From: Pseudomonadota bacterium
GTDB lineage: Bacteria > Pseudomonadota > Gammaproteobacteria > Burkholderiales > Burkholderiaceae_B
Assembly: GCA_023432075.1 (NCBI GenBank)
Contig: JAEYVD010000280.1
Coordinates: 1-5,531 of the forward strand
Reading direction: 5' to 3'
DNA length: 5,531 bases
Shown in pieces: positions 1 to 5,531 of the stretch. The translations under genes were made by a program, and so were the position numbers. Below the pieces are notes generated by a model. It worked only from the letters and a program-made list of their open reading frames with translations. It searched no databases and had not been told where the DNA came from. Positions within the stretch are counted from its first letter, which is position 1. Every line of letters starts with the position of its first letter.

Positions 1-963
1 GAGATCGAGAAATTCGACAACATGCCGCCGCCGCGCGTCGACGGCGCCACGGCGTTCGTGTCCATCATGGAAGGCTGTAGCAAGTACTGCAGCTTCTGCG
101 TCGTGCCTTACACGCGCGGCGAAGAGGTTTCGCGCCCGTTCGACGACGTGCTGATCGAAGTGGCCGACCTGGCCGACCAGGGCGTCAAGGAAGTGACGTT
201 GCTGGGCCAGAACGTGAACGCCTACCGCGGCCGCATGACCGATTCCGACGAGATCGCGGACTTTGCGATGCTGCTGGAATACGTGCACGAGATCCCCGGC
301 ATTGAGCGCATCCGCTACACGACCTCGCACCCCAAGGAAATGACCCAGCGCATGGTGGACGCCTACGCCCGCCTGCCCAAGCTGGTCTCGTTCCTGCATC
401 TGCCTGTGCAAGCCGGCAGCGACCGCGTGCTGGCCAGCATGAAGCGCGGCTACACCACACTGGAATTCAAGTCGGTGGTGCGCCGCCTGCGCGCCGCCCG
501 CCCGAATCTCACGCTGTCCTCTGACTTCATCGTGGGCTTTCCCGGCGAGACCGAGGAAGACTTCGAAAAGACGCTCAAGCTGATCGAGGACGTCGGCTTC
601 GACACGTCGTTCTCGTTCGTGTACTCGCGCCGCCCGGGCACGCCCGCCGCCGACCTGACGGACGACACGCCTCAGGACGTGAAGCTGCGCCGGCTGCAGC
701 GCCTGCAGGCGCTCATCAACGAACAGGCGGCAACGATTGCCCGCAACATGGTGGGCACGCGCCAGCGCCTGCTGGTGGAAGGTCCCTCGCGCCGCGATCC
801 GAACGAACTCATGGGCCGCACCGAGAACAACCGCATCGTCAATTTCCCCGCGCCCGCGCGGCTCATCGGACAAATGGTCGACGTCATCATCACCGAGGCG
901 CACACGAACTCCCTGCGCGCCCGTGTGGCCGACGTGGACCGCACATCTCAAGAGGCTGAATGA
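1..963 (+). CDS. miaB: tRNA-2-methylthio-N6-dimethylallyladenosine synthase MiaB, 5'-truncated by the window edge
   Basis: MiaB is a radical-SAM methylthiotransferase that converts i6A37 to ms2i6A37 in tRNAs reading UNN codons. The reading frame is open from base 1, so the start lies upstream and 320 C-terminal residues are visible. The radical-SAM cluster motif GCSKYCSFC supplies Cys26, Cys30 and Cys33 (numbered from the window edge) for the 4Fe-4S/SAM site. The flanking VSIMEG and [13 protein letters not shown] are the MiaB signature. Further MiaB-type blocks are [41 protein letters not shown] and [17 protein letters not shown]-binding domain follows at about residues 248-308 ([10 protein letters not shown] ... 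[11 protein letters not shown]). By comparison with E. coli MiaB (474 aa, first cluster Cys at 157, from memory), about 130 residues are missing, essentially the N-terminal UPF0004 domain with the second Fe-S cluster. The stop overlaps the ybeZ start. MiaB is preferred over RimO or MtaB because of the near-identical motif blocks. Confidence 0.97.
   Translation, partial: EIEKFDNMPPPRVDGATAFVSIMEGCSKYCSFCVVPYTRGEEVSRPFDDVLIEVADLADQGVKEVTLLGQNVNAYRGRMTDSDEIADFAMLLEYVHEIPGIERIRYTTSHPKEMTQRMVDAYARLPKLVSFLHLPVQAGSDRVLASMKRGYTTLEFKSVVRRLRAARPNLTLSSDFIVGFPGETEEDFEKTLKLIEDVGFDTSFSFVYSRRPGTPAADLTDDTPQDVKLRRLQRLQALINEQAATIARNMVGTRQRLLVEGPSRRDPNELMGRTENNRIVNFPAPARLIGQMVDVIITEAHTNSLRARVADVDRTSQEAE
950..955 (+). 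promoter_or_regulatory. Shine-Dalgarno of ybeZ (AAGAGG)
   Basis: AAGAGG lies 4 nt upstream of the ATG at 960, inside the last codons of miaB. It supports the ATGA-overlapping start over the alternative in-frame ATG at 993. The spacing is slightly short, but translational coupling from miaB would help initiation. Confidence 0.55.
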
Positions 964-1985
964 CCACTCCCCGCTCCCGCGCGCGTCGCAGCATGCCCGT
1001 CATCGTCACCCTGGACGGCGACAACACCCACCTGGCCAATCTCTGCGGCCCCCTGGACGAAAACCTGCGGCAACTGGCCGACGGCATGACCGTCAAGCTC
1101 TCGCGCCGCGGCAGCCGCGTCACCATCGAAGGCGAACGGGCCGAACTGGCGGGCCGCATCCTGCGCCGCTTCCACGAGCAGGCCGTGCACCGCGCCCTGT
1201 CCATCGACGACATTCAGCTGGGATTGGTCGAGATCGGCGTGGGCCGCCAGGAAGACAAGCTCAAGGAAGAGCAGGTCCAGGAACTCGATGCCCTGCCCGC
1301 CCTGGACGACGAAAGCGACGGCATCGCGCTGCGCACCAAGCGCAGCGACCTGCGTCCGCGCACGCCGCGCCAGCGCGACTACCTGAACAACATCCTCAAG
1401 CACGACATCACGTTCGGCGTTGGTCCTGCCGGCACGGGCAAGACCTGGCTGGCCGTGGCCTGCGCCATCGACGCCATGGAGCGCGACACGGTGCAGCGCC
1501 TGGTGCTGACCCGCCCCGCCGTCGAAGCCGGCGAGCGCCTGGGCTTTCTGCCCGGCGACCTGGCGCAGAAGGTCGACCCGTACCTGCGCCCGCTGTACGA
1601 CGCCCTCTACGATCTGATGGGCTTCGAAAAGGTGCAGCGCCTGTTCGAGAAGCAGACCATCGAAATCGCACCGCTGGCCTACATGCGCGGGCGCACGCTG
1701 AATCACGCCTTCGTCATCCTGGACGAGGCGCAGAACACGACGCCCGAGCAGATGAAGATGTTCCTTACGCGCATCGGCTTTGGCAGCAAGGCGGTCATCA
1801 CCGGCGACCCCTCGCAGGTCGACCTGCCGCGCGGCCAGGTCAGCGGCCTGGCGCATGCGGTGAAAGTGCTGCATGACGTCCAGGGCATCGCCACCACCAA
1901 GTTCACCAGCCGCGATGTCGTGCGCCACCCTCTGGTCGCCCGCATTGTCGACGCCTACGACCGCGCCGCCGAAGATGAAGCCTGA
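960..1985 (+). CDS. ybeZ: PhoH-like P-loop ATPase YbeZ
   Basis: The product (341 aa) is a PhoH-family cytosolic nucleotide-binding protein related to helicase cores. In E. coli and other bacteria YbeZ partners with YbeY in RNA and ribosome metabolism. Walker A is GPAGTGKT at residues 155-162 and Walker B is VILDEAQN at 252-259, with the DEAQ box typical of PhoH. A sensor-like motif [10 protein letters not shown] lies at 281-290. The first 130 or so residues hold a small N-terminal domain ([14 protein letters not shown]) followed by an acidic, Glu-rich linker and then RTPRQRDYL just before the ATPase. The length matches E. coli YbeZ (about 346 aa). The start at 960 gives an ATGA overlap with miaB and a Shine-Dalgarno; ATG 993 (residue 12) would remove only an Arg-rich tail and remains possible. 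The 3' end overlaps ybeY by 11 nt. It is not the phosphate-starvation phoH itself, given the ybeY neighbour. Confidence 0.95.
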   Translation: MTTPRSRARRSMPVIVTLDGDNTHLANLCGPLDENLRQLADGMTVKLSRRGSRVTIEGERAELAGRILRRFHEQAVHRALSIDDIQLGLVEIGVGRQEDKLKEEQVQELDALPALDDESDGIALRTKRSDLRPRTPRQRDYLNNILKHDITFGVGPAGTGKTWLAVACAIDAMERDTVQRLVLTRPAVEAGERLGFLPGDLAQKVDPYLRPLYDALYDLMGFEKVQRLFEKQTIEIAPLAYMRGRTLNHAFVILDEAQNTTPEQMKMFLTRIGFGSKAVITGDPSQVDLPRGQVSGLAHAVKVLHDVQGIATTKFTSRDVVRHPLVARIVDAYDRAAEDEA

Positions 1986-2448
1986 GCTGTCCCTGTCCGT
2001 GCAGTACGGGGTCGAAGAGGCCCGCCTGCCGCGCTGGCGCCTGCGCCGCTGGGCAGAACGCGCGCTGGGCGCCGCCTTTGAAGACGGCCTGGTCGCGTTC
2101 TCGGCCGCCGAACTCAGCCTGCGGCTGGTCGGCGCGGCCGAGGGCCGCCGCCTGAACCGCGATTTCCGCGGCCGCGACTACGCCACCAACGTGCTGACCT
2201 TCGAATACGGCGTCGACCCGCTGGGCGTGGCGCGCGGCGACATCGTCATGTGCGGGCCCGTGCTGGTGCGCGAGGCCCGCGAACAGCGCAAGACGCTGCT
2301 GGACCACGCCGCCCACCTCACCATCCACGGGGTGCTGCATTCGCTGGGCTACGACCACATCAAGGCGCGCGAGGCCAAGCGCATGGAAGCCCTGGAAACG
2401 GCCACGCTCGCGCAAATGGGCATCGACGACCCCTACGTCGCCGCCTGA
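1975..2448 (+). CDS. ybeY: Endoribonuclease / rRNA maturation factor YbeY
   Basis: YbeY (157 aa) is a UPF0054 metal-dependent single-strand endoribonuclease involved in 16S rRNA 3'-end maturation and ribosome quality control. The defining zinc motif H-x3-H-x5-H is intact as His118, His122 and His128 in HGVLHSLGYDH. The conserved arginine, equivalent to E. coli Arg59, is Arg65 in FRGRDYATNVLTF, followed by the usual GDIVMCGP block at 88-95. ATG 1975 gives [10 protein letters not shown] and a length normal for the family (about 150-160 aa). The frame is open further upstream, to an ATG at 1873, but that extension would run 113 nt deep into ybeZ and add non-homologous residues, so I reject it. 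No convincing Shine-Dalgarno precedes 1975 (only GCCGAAG), so initiation is probably coupled to ybeZ translation through the 11-nt overlap. Confidence 0.95.
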   Translation: MKPELSLSVQYGVEEARLPRWRLRRWAERALGAAFEDGLVAFSAAELSLRLVGAAEGRRLNRDFRGRDYATNVLTFEYGVDPLGVARGDIVMCGPVLVREAREQRKTLLDHAAHLTIHGVLHSLGYDHIKAREAKRMEALETATLAQMGIDDPYVAA

Positions 2449-2553
2449 GCCCCCGGCTTCGGGTCAACCCTGAGAAATTGCCGGAAAATGGCGTGCAGCA
2501 AGGCGCAGATCGCGTCCAATGCACCCATTTTCCAAGCCGGCGTTACAAACGAT

Positions 2554-2578
2554 GAGCCAGTATCGGTTATGCTGGCTC
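2554..2578. repeat. Perfect 7-bp inverted repeat upstream of corC
   Basis: GAGCCAG (2554-2560) and CTGGCTC (2572-2578) are exact reverse complements separated by 11 nt (2561-2571). The element overlaps the best -10-like hexamer and ends 24 nt before the corC ATG. It could be a dimeric-repressor operator or an RNA hairpin in the leader; the sequence cannot decide. An alternative corC start at ATG 2552 would put it inside coding sequence. Confidence 0.5.
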
Positions 2579-2597
2579 CTCCCTAACTTGTCCTCCC
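2577..2597 (+). repeat. Direct repeat TCCTCCC x2 in the corC leader
   Basis: TCCTCCC occurs at 2577-2583 and again at 2591-2597, a 14-nt period with TAACTTG between. The second copy ends 5 nt before the corC ATG, where a purine-rich Shine-Dalgarno would normally be. The repeats contain CCTCC, the same sense as the 16S rRNA 3' tail, so they could not pair with it. This may be chance or part of translational control. Confidence 0.4.
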
Positions 2598-2602
2598 GGA
2601 CG

Positions 2603-3493
2603 ATGTCTGACCCTTACCCTGCTCCCGAAGCGACTCCCGTTCGCTCTGCCAAACCCGCCACCAAATCCCTCCTAGACCGCCTGCTTTCCCTTGTGCGCCG
2701 AGAGCCCGAGGACCGCGAAGGCATCAAGGCCGTCCTCGAAGCCGCGCACGAGCGCGATCTGCTCGACGCGGAGTCGTACAAGATGATCAAGGGCGCGCTA
2801 GCCGTGTCCGAGGGCACTGTCGGCGACATCATGGTCCCGCGCTCGCGCATGGATCTGCTCGATGTCACGCAGCCCATTCCCTACCTGGTGGCCTCGGTGA
2901 TCGAAACCGCGCATTCGCGGTTCCCCGTCTACGAGGGCGATCGCGACAACATCATCGGCATCCTGCTCGCCAAGGATCTGCTGCGCTGCATGCTGGAACC
3001 CAACATCGACGTGCGCTCGCTGGTCCGCCCTGCCGTGTTCATTCCGGAATCCAAGCGCCTGAACGTGCTGCTGCACGAGTTCCGCGCCAGCCGCAACCAC
3101 CAGGCCATCGTCATCGACGAGCACGGCGGCATTTCGGGGCTGGTCACGATGGAAGACGTGCTGGAACAGATCGTCGGCGACATCGAAGACGAGTTCGACG
3201 AAACCGAGGAAGACTCCATCTTCCCTGAAGGCGAAAACCAGTGGCGCGTGCTCGCGGCCACCGACATCTCGCACTTCAATGAAGTATTCGGCTGCCAGTT
3301 GCCCGACGACGAGTACGACAGCGTCGGCGGCTGGATGGGCGGTCAGCTCGGCCGCATCCCGCGCCGCGGCGACCACGCCGACGTCGAGGGCCTGCGCCTG
3401 GAAGTGGCGCGCGGCGATGCCCGCCGGGCCATCTGGCTGCGCGTCAAGCGCTTTGCCGCTCCGCAGTCCGCAGCACCCGCCAACAACGCATGA
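2603..3493 (+). CDS. corC: CBS-domain protein CorC/YbeX, Mg2+/Co2+ homeostasis
   Basis: The product (296 aa) belongs to the cytosolic CorC/YbeX family, linked to Mg2+ and Co2+ efflux and, in E. coli, to ribosome metabolism. A Pro/Ala-rich N-terminus leads into [19 protein letters not shown], and the short helical segment [14 protein letters not shown] precedes the CBS pair. CBS1 is at about 76-136 ([36 protein letters not shown]) and CBS2 at about 141-197 ([30 protein letters not shown]). A CorC_HlyC domain closes the protein at about 212-285 ([31 protein letters not shown]). No transmembrane DUF21/CNNM domain is present, so this is the soluble class. ATG 2603 gives [12 protein letters not shown] and a length close to E. 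coli (292 aa). In-frame ATGs at 2552 and 2519 would add 17 or 28 residues unlike the family. No Shine-Dalgarno is visible. The stop overlaps lnt by an ATGA. Confidence 0.95.
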   Translation: MSDPYPAPEATPVRSAKPATKSLLDRLLSLVRREPEDREGIKAVLEAAHERDLLDAESYKMIKGALAVSEGTVGDIMVPRSRMDLLDVTQPIPYLVASVIETAHSRFPVYEGDRDNIIGILLAKDLLRCMLEPNIDVRSLVRPAVFIPESKRLNVLLHEFRASRNHQAIVIDEHGGISGLVTMEDVLEQIVGDIEDEFDETEEDSIFPEGENQWRVLAATDISHFNEVFGCQLPDDEYDSVGGWMGGQLGRIPRRGDHADVEGLRLEVARGDARRAIWLRVKRFAAPQSAAPANNA

Positions 3494-5118
3494 CCAGCAC
3501 TGCGCGCAGCCGACTCCTGCGCGGCGCCGCCGGCCTCGTGCTGGCGGGCGCCGTCCACGCCCTGACCTTTGCCCCCGGCCCGCTGCCCGGCTGGGCGCTG
3601 GCGTTCACCCAGATCGCCGCGCTGGCGGTGCTGGCCCGCGTCACGCTGTACGCCCCGTCTGCCCGTCAGGCTTGGCTGCGCGGCTGGCTGTTCAGCTTCG
3701 CCAGCTATGCGCTGGGGCTGTACTGGATCTTCATCAGCCTGCACCGCTACGGCGATCTGGCCGCGCCGCTGGCCGTTGCCGCCGTGCTGGCGCTGTCTGC
3801 CTTCCTGGCCCTGTTTCCCGCCACCGCCAACGCGCTGGCGCGCCGCTATGCGCCGCTGGCCCCGGACGCCACGCCCTCCCGCATCCTGAACGCCACGCTG
3901 GCCTGGGCCGCGATGTGGGCCGCGTTCGAATGGCTGCGCGCGGTGCTCCTGACCGGCTTTCCGTGGCTGAACATCGGCTACGCGCAGGTCGACAGCCCCA
4001 TCGCGGGCTGGGCGCCGCTCGTCGGCGTGCACGGCATGGCGTTCCTGGCCGCCTTTGTCGCGGCCGCCGCCGCGAGCCTCTGGCAGCCCTCACGCAAGGC
4101 CGGCGTGGCCCCGCGCCACGCGCTGGCCGCCGGCATCGCACTGGCCCTGGCCGGGGCGGGCTGGCCGCTGTCGCGCATCGACTGGTCGGCGCCCGTGGGC
4201 GACCCGCTGAACGTGCGCCTCGTGCAGGGCAACATCGGACAATCCCAGAAATTCGATCCGGCGCTTCTCGAGCAGAGCGTGCGGCGCCACCTTGATCTGA
4301 CGGCCATGCCGCCCGCGCCCGGCGTGCCCGCGCCGCAACTGGTGATCCTGCCCGAAACCGTGCTGCCTATCTTCCAGGATCAGCTCGATCCGCGGGTCTG
4401 GGAGGTCTGGCGCGACCTGGCCCGCCAGCGCAACACCGTCATCGCGATGGGCGTGCCGCTGCACGATCGCGTGGACGGCCGCGAACGCTACACCAACAGC
4501 GTCATCGGCTTTGACGGCGCCACGCCGGTCGAACAGCTGCTGGGCGGCAATACCGCCATGCGCTACGACAAACGTCATCTCGTGCCGTGGGGCGAGTACG
4601 TGCCGCCCGGCTTTCACTGGTTCGTCGAGATGCTCAACATTCCGCTGGGCGACTTCGACCGGGGCGGCGAACGCCAGACGCCCTTTGCCGTCGGCGGCCA
4701 GCACATCGCCTTCAACATCTGCTACGAAGACCTCTTCGGCCCCGACCTGCTGCCCGCCTTGCAGCCCGGCCCCAACGGTGAACCGGGCGCGACCATCCTG
4801 GTCAACGTCAGCAACCTGGGCTGGTTCGGCGACAGCTGGGCGCTGCGCCAGCACTTGCAGATCGGCCGGCTGCGCACCATCGAAACCGCGCGTCCGATGC
4901 TGACCGCCACCAATACGGGCATCACCGCGGCCATCGATGCGAAGGGCCATGTTGCCGCCCAGCTTGCGCCGCTGCAGGCGGGCGTGCTGCCCGTCTCCGT
5001 CCAAGGCATGACGGGGCTGACGCCCTACGCGCGTTTTGGGGACAAGACCGCGCTCGCGCTGATCGGCCTGGCGCTCATCGCCGCCGTCGGCAGCGCCCGC
5101 CGCCCGCGCCGCGGCTGA
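3490..5118 (+). CDS. lnt: Apolipoprotein N-acyltransferase Lnt
   Basis: Lnt is an inner-membrane enzyme that moves an acyl chain from a phospholipid to the alpha-amino group of the lipidated Cys of apolipoproteins, the last step of lipoprotein maturation. The 542 residues start with about seven hydrophobic segments (roughly 12-28, 34-53, 63-85, 91-115, 134-154, 173-198, 208-226). A periplasmic carbon-nitrogen-hydrolase domain follows (about 241-505), then a final membrane segment (about 518-535) and a basic tail RRPRRG. The Glu-Lys-Cys triad is intact: Glu289 in LPETVLP, Lys361 in [14 protein letters not shown] and Cys411 in NICYEDLFG. Glu369, Tyr412 and Glu413 match further residues reported essential in E. 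coli. Other family blocks are [31 protein letters not shown] and [10 protein letters not shown]. Phe255 stands where E. coli has Trp237. The start shares an ATGA with the corC stop and has no Shine-Dalgarno, which points to translational coupling. Confidence 0.97.
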   Translation: MTSTARSRLLRGAAGLVLAGAVHALTFAPGPLPGWALAFTQIAALAVLARVTLYAPSARQAWLRGWLFSFASYALGLYWIFISLHRYGDLAAPLAVAAVLALSAFLALFPATANALARRYAPLAPDATPSRILNATLAWAAMWAAFEWLRAVLLTGFPWLNIGYAQVDSPIAGWAPLVGVHGMAFLAAFVAAAAASLWQPSRKAGVAPRHALAAGIALALAGAGWPLSRIDWSAPVGDPLNVRLVQGNIGQSQKFDPALLEQSVRRHLDLTAMPPAPGVPAPQLVILPETVLPIFQDQLDPRVWEVWRDLARQRNTVIAMGVPLHDRVDGRERYTNSVIGFDGATPVEQLLGGNTAMRYDKRHLVPWGEYVPPGFHWFVEMLNIPLGDFDRGGERQTPFAVGGQHIAFNICYEDLFGPDLLPALQPGPNGEPGATILVNVSNLGWFGDSWALRQHLQIGRLRTIETARPMLTATNTGITAAIDAKGHVAAQLAPLQAGVLPVSVQGMTGLTPYARFGDKTALALIGLALIAAVGSARRPRRG

Positions 5119-5125
5119 TCCCGGC

Positions 5126-5531
5126 TCACGCAAACAGGTTCGCGGGCAGCGAGCCTGTTTCGTCGGGCGGCGCCAACGGTCCGCTTCCCGCTCCCGTGTT
5201 TTCGATCGCCTCGGCAATGGCCTGCATGTCCTCGGCGTCCAGTTCCAGCTCGGCCGCGCCAATCACGCCATCCACCTGCGACGCGCTGCGCGCCCCCACA
5301 ATGGCGCCCGTCACACCTGGCCACGCCAACGTCCATGCCGCCGCCGCGGCAGCGACGGTGGCGCCATGCCGTTCCGCGATCGGCTTGAAGGCATCGGCCA
5401 GCGCCAGATTGCGTTCCAGGTCCGGCGAGCGGAAATCCGCGTGCCGCGACCGCCAATCGTCCGGCGGCAAGGCCCGTGCACGCTCGGCGCTGAACTTGCC
5501 GGTCAGCAGGCCCGAATGCATGGGGCTGTAC
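5126..5531 (-). CDS. Aldo/keto reductase, C-terminal part (5' end outside the window)
   Basis: The - strand frame stays open to the window edge, giving 134 residues beginning YSPMHSGLLTGKF, the strand-and-loop motif typical of aldo/keto reductases of the YajO/IolS-like groups. ATG 5521 lies inside this conserved motif and is therefore not the start. Downstream are an ERNLALADAFKPIAERHG helix, an Ala-rich helix ending in AWTLAWPGVTGAIVGARS (NADPH 2'-phosphate and adenine-binding region of the family) and ASQVDGVIGAAELELDAED. The family length of about 320-340 aa implies that roughly 190-200 N-terminal residues, including the Asp-Tyr-Lys-His catalytic set, are outside the window. Such enzymes reduce aldehydes or ketones with NADPH; the substrate cannot be told. 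It is convergent with lnt (7 nt between stop codons) and not part of that operon. Confidence 0.9.
   Translation of the reverse strand, partial: YSPMHSGLLTGKFSAERARALPPDDWRSRHADFRSPDLERNLALADAFKPIAERHGATVAAAAAAWTLAWPGVTGAIVGARSASQVDGVIGAAELELDAEDMQAIAEAIENTGAGSGPLAPPDETGSLPANLFA
5132..5160 (+). terminator. Candidate lnt rho-independent terminator inside the reductase 3' end
   Basis: Arms 5132-5143 (AAACAGGTTCGC) and 5149-5160 (GCGAGCCTGTTT) pair over 12 positions with a 5-nt loop GGGCA. Eleven pairs are Watson-Crick and one is a U-G wobble (5139/5153). The 3' arm ends in TTT, so the A-run and U-run are within the stem, and the run after it is short (CGTC follows). In the - strand transcript the wobble becomes a C-A mismatch, so the hairpin is better formed in the lnt direction, 13 nt after the lnt stop. 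It overlaps the last codons of the convergent reductase. The short U-run keeps the confidence moderate. Confidence 0.6.

Larger units (their letters stand above)
2449..2602 (+). promoter_or_regulatory. ybeY-corC intergenic region, candidate corC-lnt promoter/leader
   Basis: This 154-nt gap is the only real spacer among the five + strand genes. Its G+C is about 58% by my count, visibly lower than the coding flanks. The best -10-like hexamer is TATGCT at 2568-2573 (4 of 6 to TATAAT), but no good -35 sits at the right distance; TTACAA at 2543-2548 is poor and 19 nt away. Just after the ybeY stop there is a 4-bp hairpin CCCG-GCTT-CGGG (2452-2463) without a T-run, too weak to call a terminator. 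Read-through from ybeY combined with a weak internal promoter is the simplest view. Confidence 0.35.

Noticed and set aside
737..1876. 379-codon + strand frame spanning the miaB end and ybeZ
   Set aside because: It is out of frame with both real genes and gives a low-complexity Arg/Pro/His-rich product.
948..1928. 326-codon - strand frame opposite ybeZ
   Set aside because: It is a shadow of the ybeZ codon pattern, with no domain signature and no promoter or ribosome site in a plausible place.
1873..2448. Longer ybeY starting at ATG 1873 (191 aa)
   Set aside because: The extra 34 residues are Ser/Pro-rich, overlap ybeZ by 113 nt and exceed the family length; ATG 1975 fits.
2452..2463. Hairpin CCCG-GCTT-CGGG as the ybeY terminator
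   Set aside because: The stem is only 4 bp and no T-run follows, so it is too weak to call.
2523..2530. ACCCATTT as a heat-shock sigma-32 -10 element (like CCCCATNT)
   Set aside because: No CTTGAA-like -35 is found at the required distance upstream; half a promoter is not enough.
2519..2602. Extended corC N-terminus from ATG 2519 or 2552
   Set aside because: The added residues do not resemble the family, no ribosome site precedes them, and they would absorb the only spacer. Kept only as an alternative.
4090..5262. 390-codon open frame on the - strand across lnt
   Set aside because: It is antisense to a gene with an intact catalytic triad, and its Arg/Gly/Ala-rich product has no recognisable motif. 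Such frames are expected opposite high-GC coding sequence.
5126..5521. Reductase as a complete 131-aa protein starting at ATG 5521
   Set aside because: The ATG lies within the conserved YSPMHSGLLTGKF motif and the frame remains open to the window edge, so it is an internal Met of a truncated gene.

Overview
The window is a stretch of high-GC bacterial chromosome, read as five co-directional core genes on the + strand followed by the 3' end of a convergent gene on the - strand. The order miaB - ybeZ (phoH-like) - ybeY - corC/ybeX - lnt is the conserved tRNA-modification / ribosome-maturation / lipoprotein cluster known from many Gammaproteobacteria and Betaproteobacteria. The high G+C, the Ala/Arg-rich proteins and the betaproteobacterial flavour of Lnt suggest Burkholderiales, perhaps Alcaligenaceae (Bordetella/Achromobacter-like). 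That placement is inferred from sequence style and remembered homologues, not from a search.

Layout: positions 1-963 hold the C-terminal two thirds of MiaB, with the start upstream of the window. Its stop overlaps the ybeZ start in an ATGA. ybeZ (960-1985) overlaps the true ybeY start (1975) by 11 nt. ybeY ends at 2448. A 154-nt gap (2449-2602), with lower GC than its surroundings, carries a perfect 7-bp inverted repeat and a duplicated TCCTCCC, and is the only place in the cluster where a new promoter would fit. corC (2603-3493) overlaps lnt (3490-5118) by another ATGA. The lnt stop lies 7 nt from the stop of a convergent aldo/keto reductase gene (5126 to beyond 5531, - strand). A 12-bp hairpin, probably the lnt terminator, lies inside the reductase's last codons.

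Functionally, MiaB methylthiolates tRNA, while YbeY (metal-dependent endoribonuclease) and YbeZ (P-loop ATPase partner) act on rRNA and ribosome quality. CorC is a cytosolic CBS-domain protein tied to Mg2+/Co2+ homeostasis and, in E. coli, to ribosome metabolism. Lnt performs the last acylation step of lipoprotein maturation in the inner membrane. All key catalytic motifs that I can check are intact, and no frameshift or pseudogene is visible. I see no mobile element, CRISPR array, tRNA or rRNA gene, and no evidence of a new biological system. The observations worth a second look are regulatory: the corC leader and the nested terminator.
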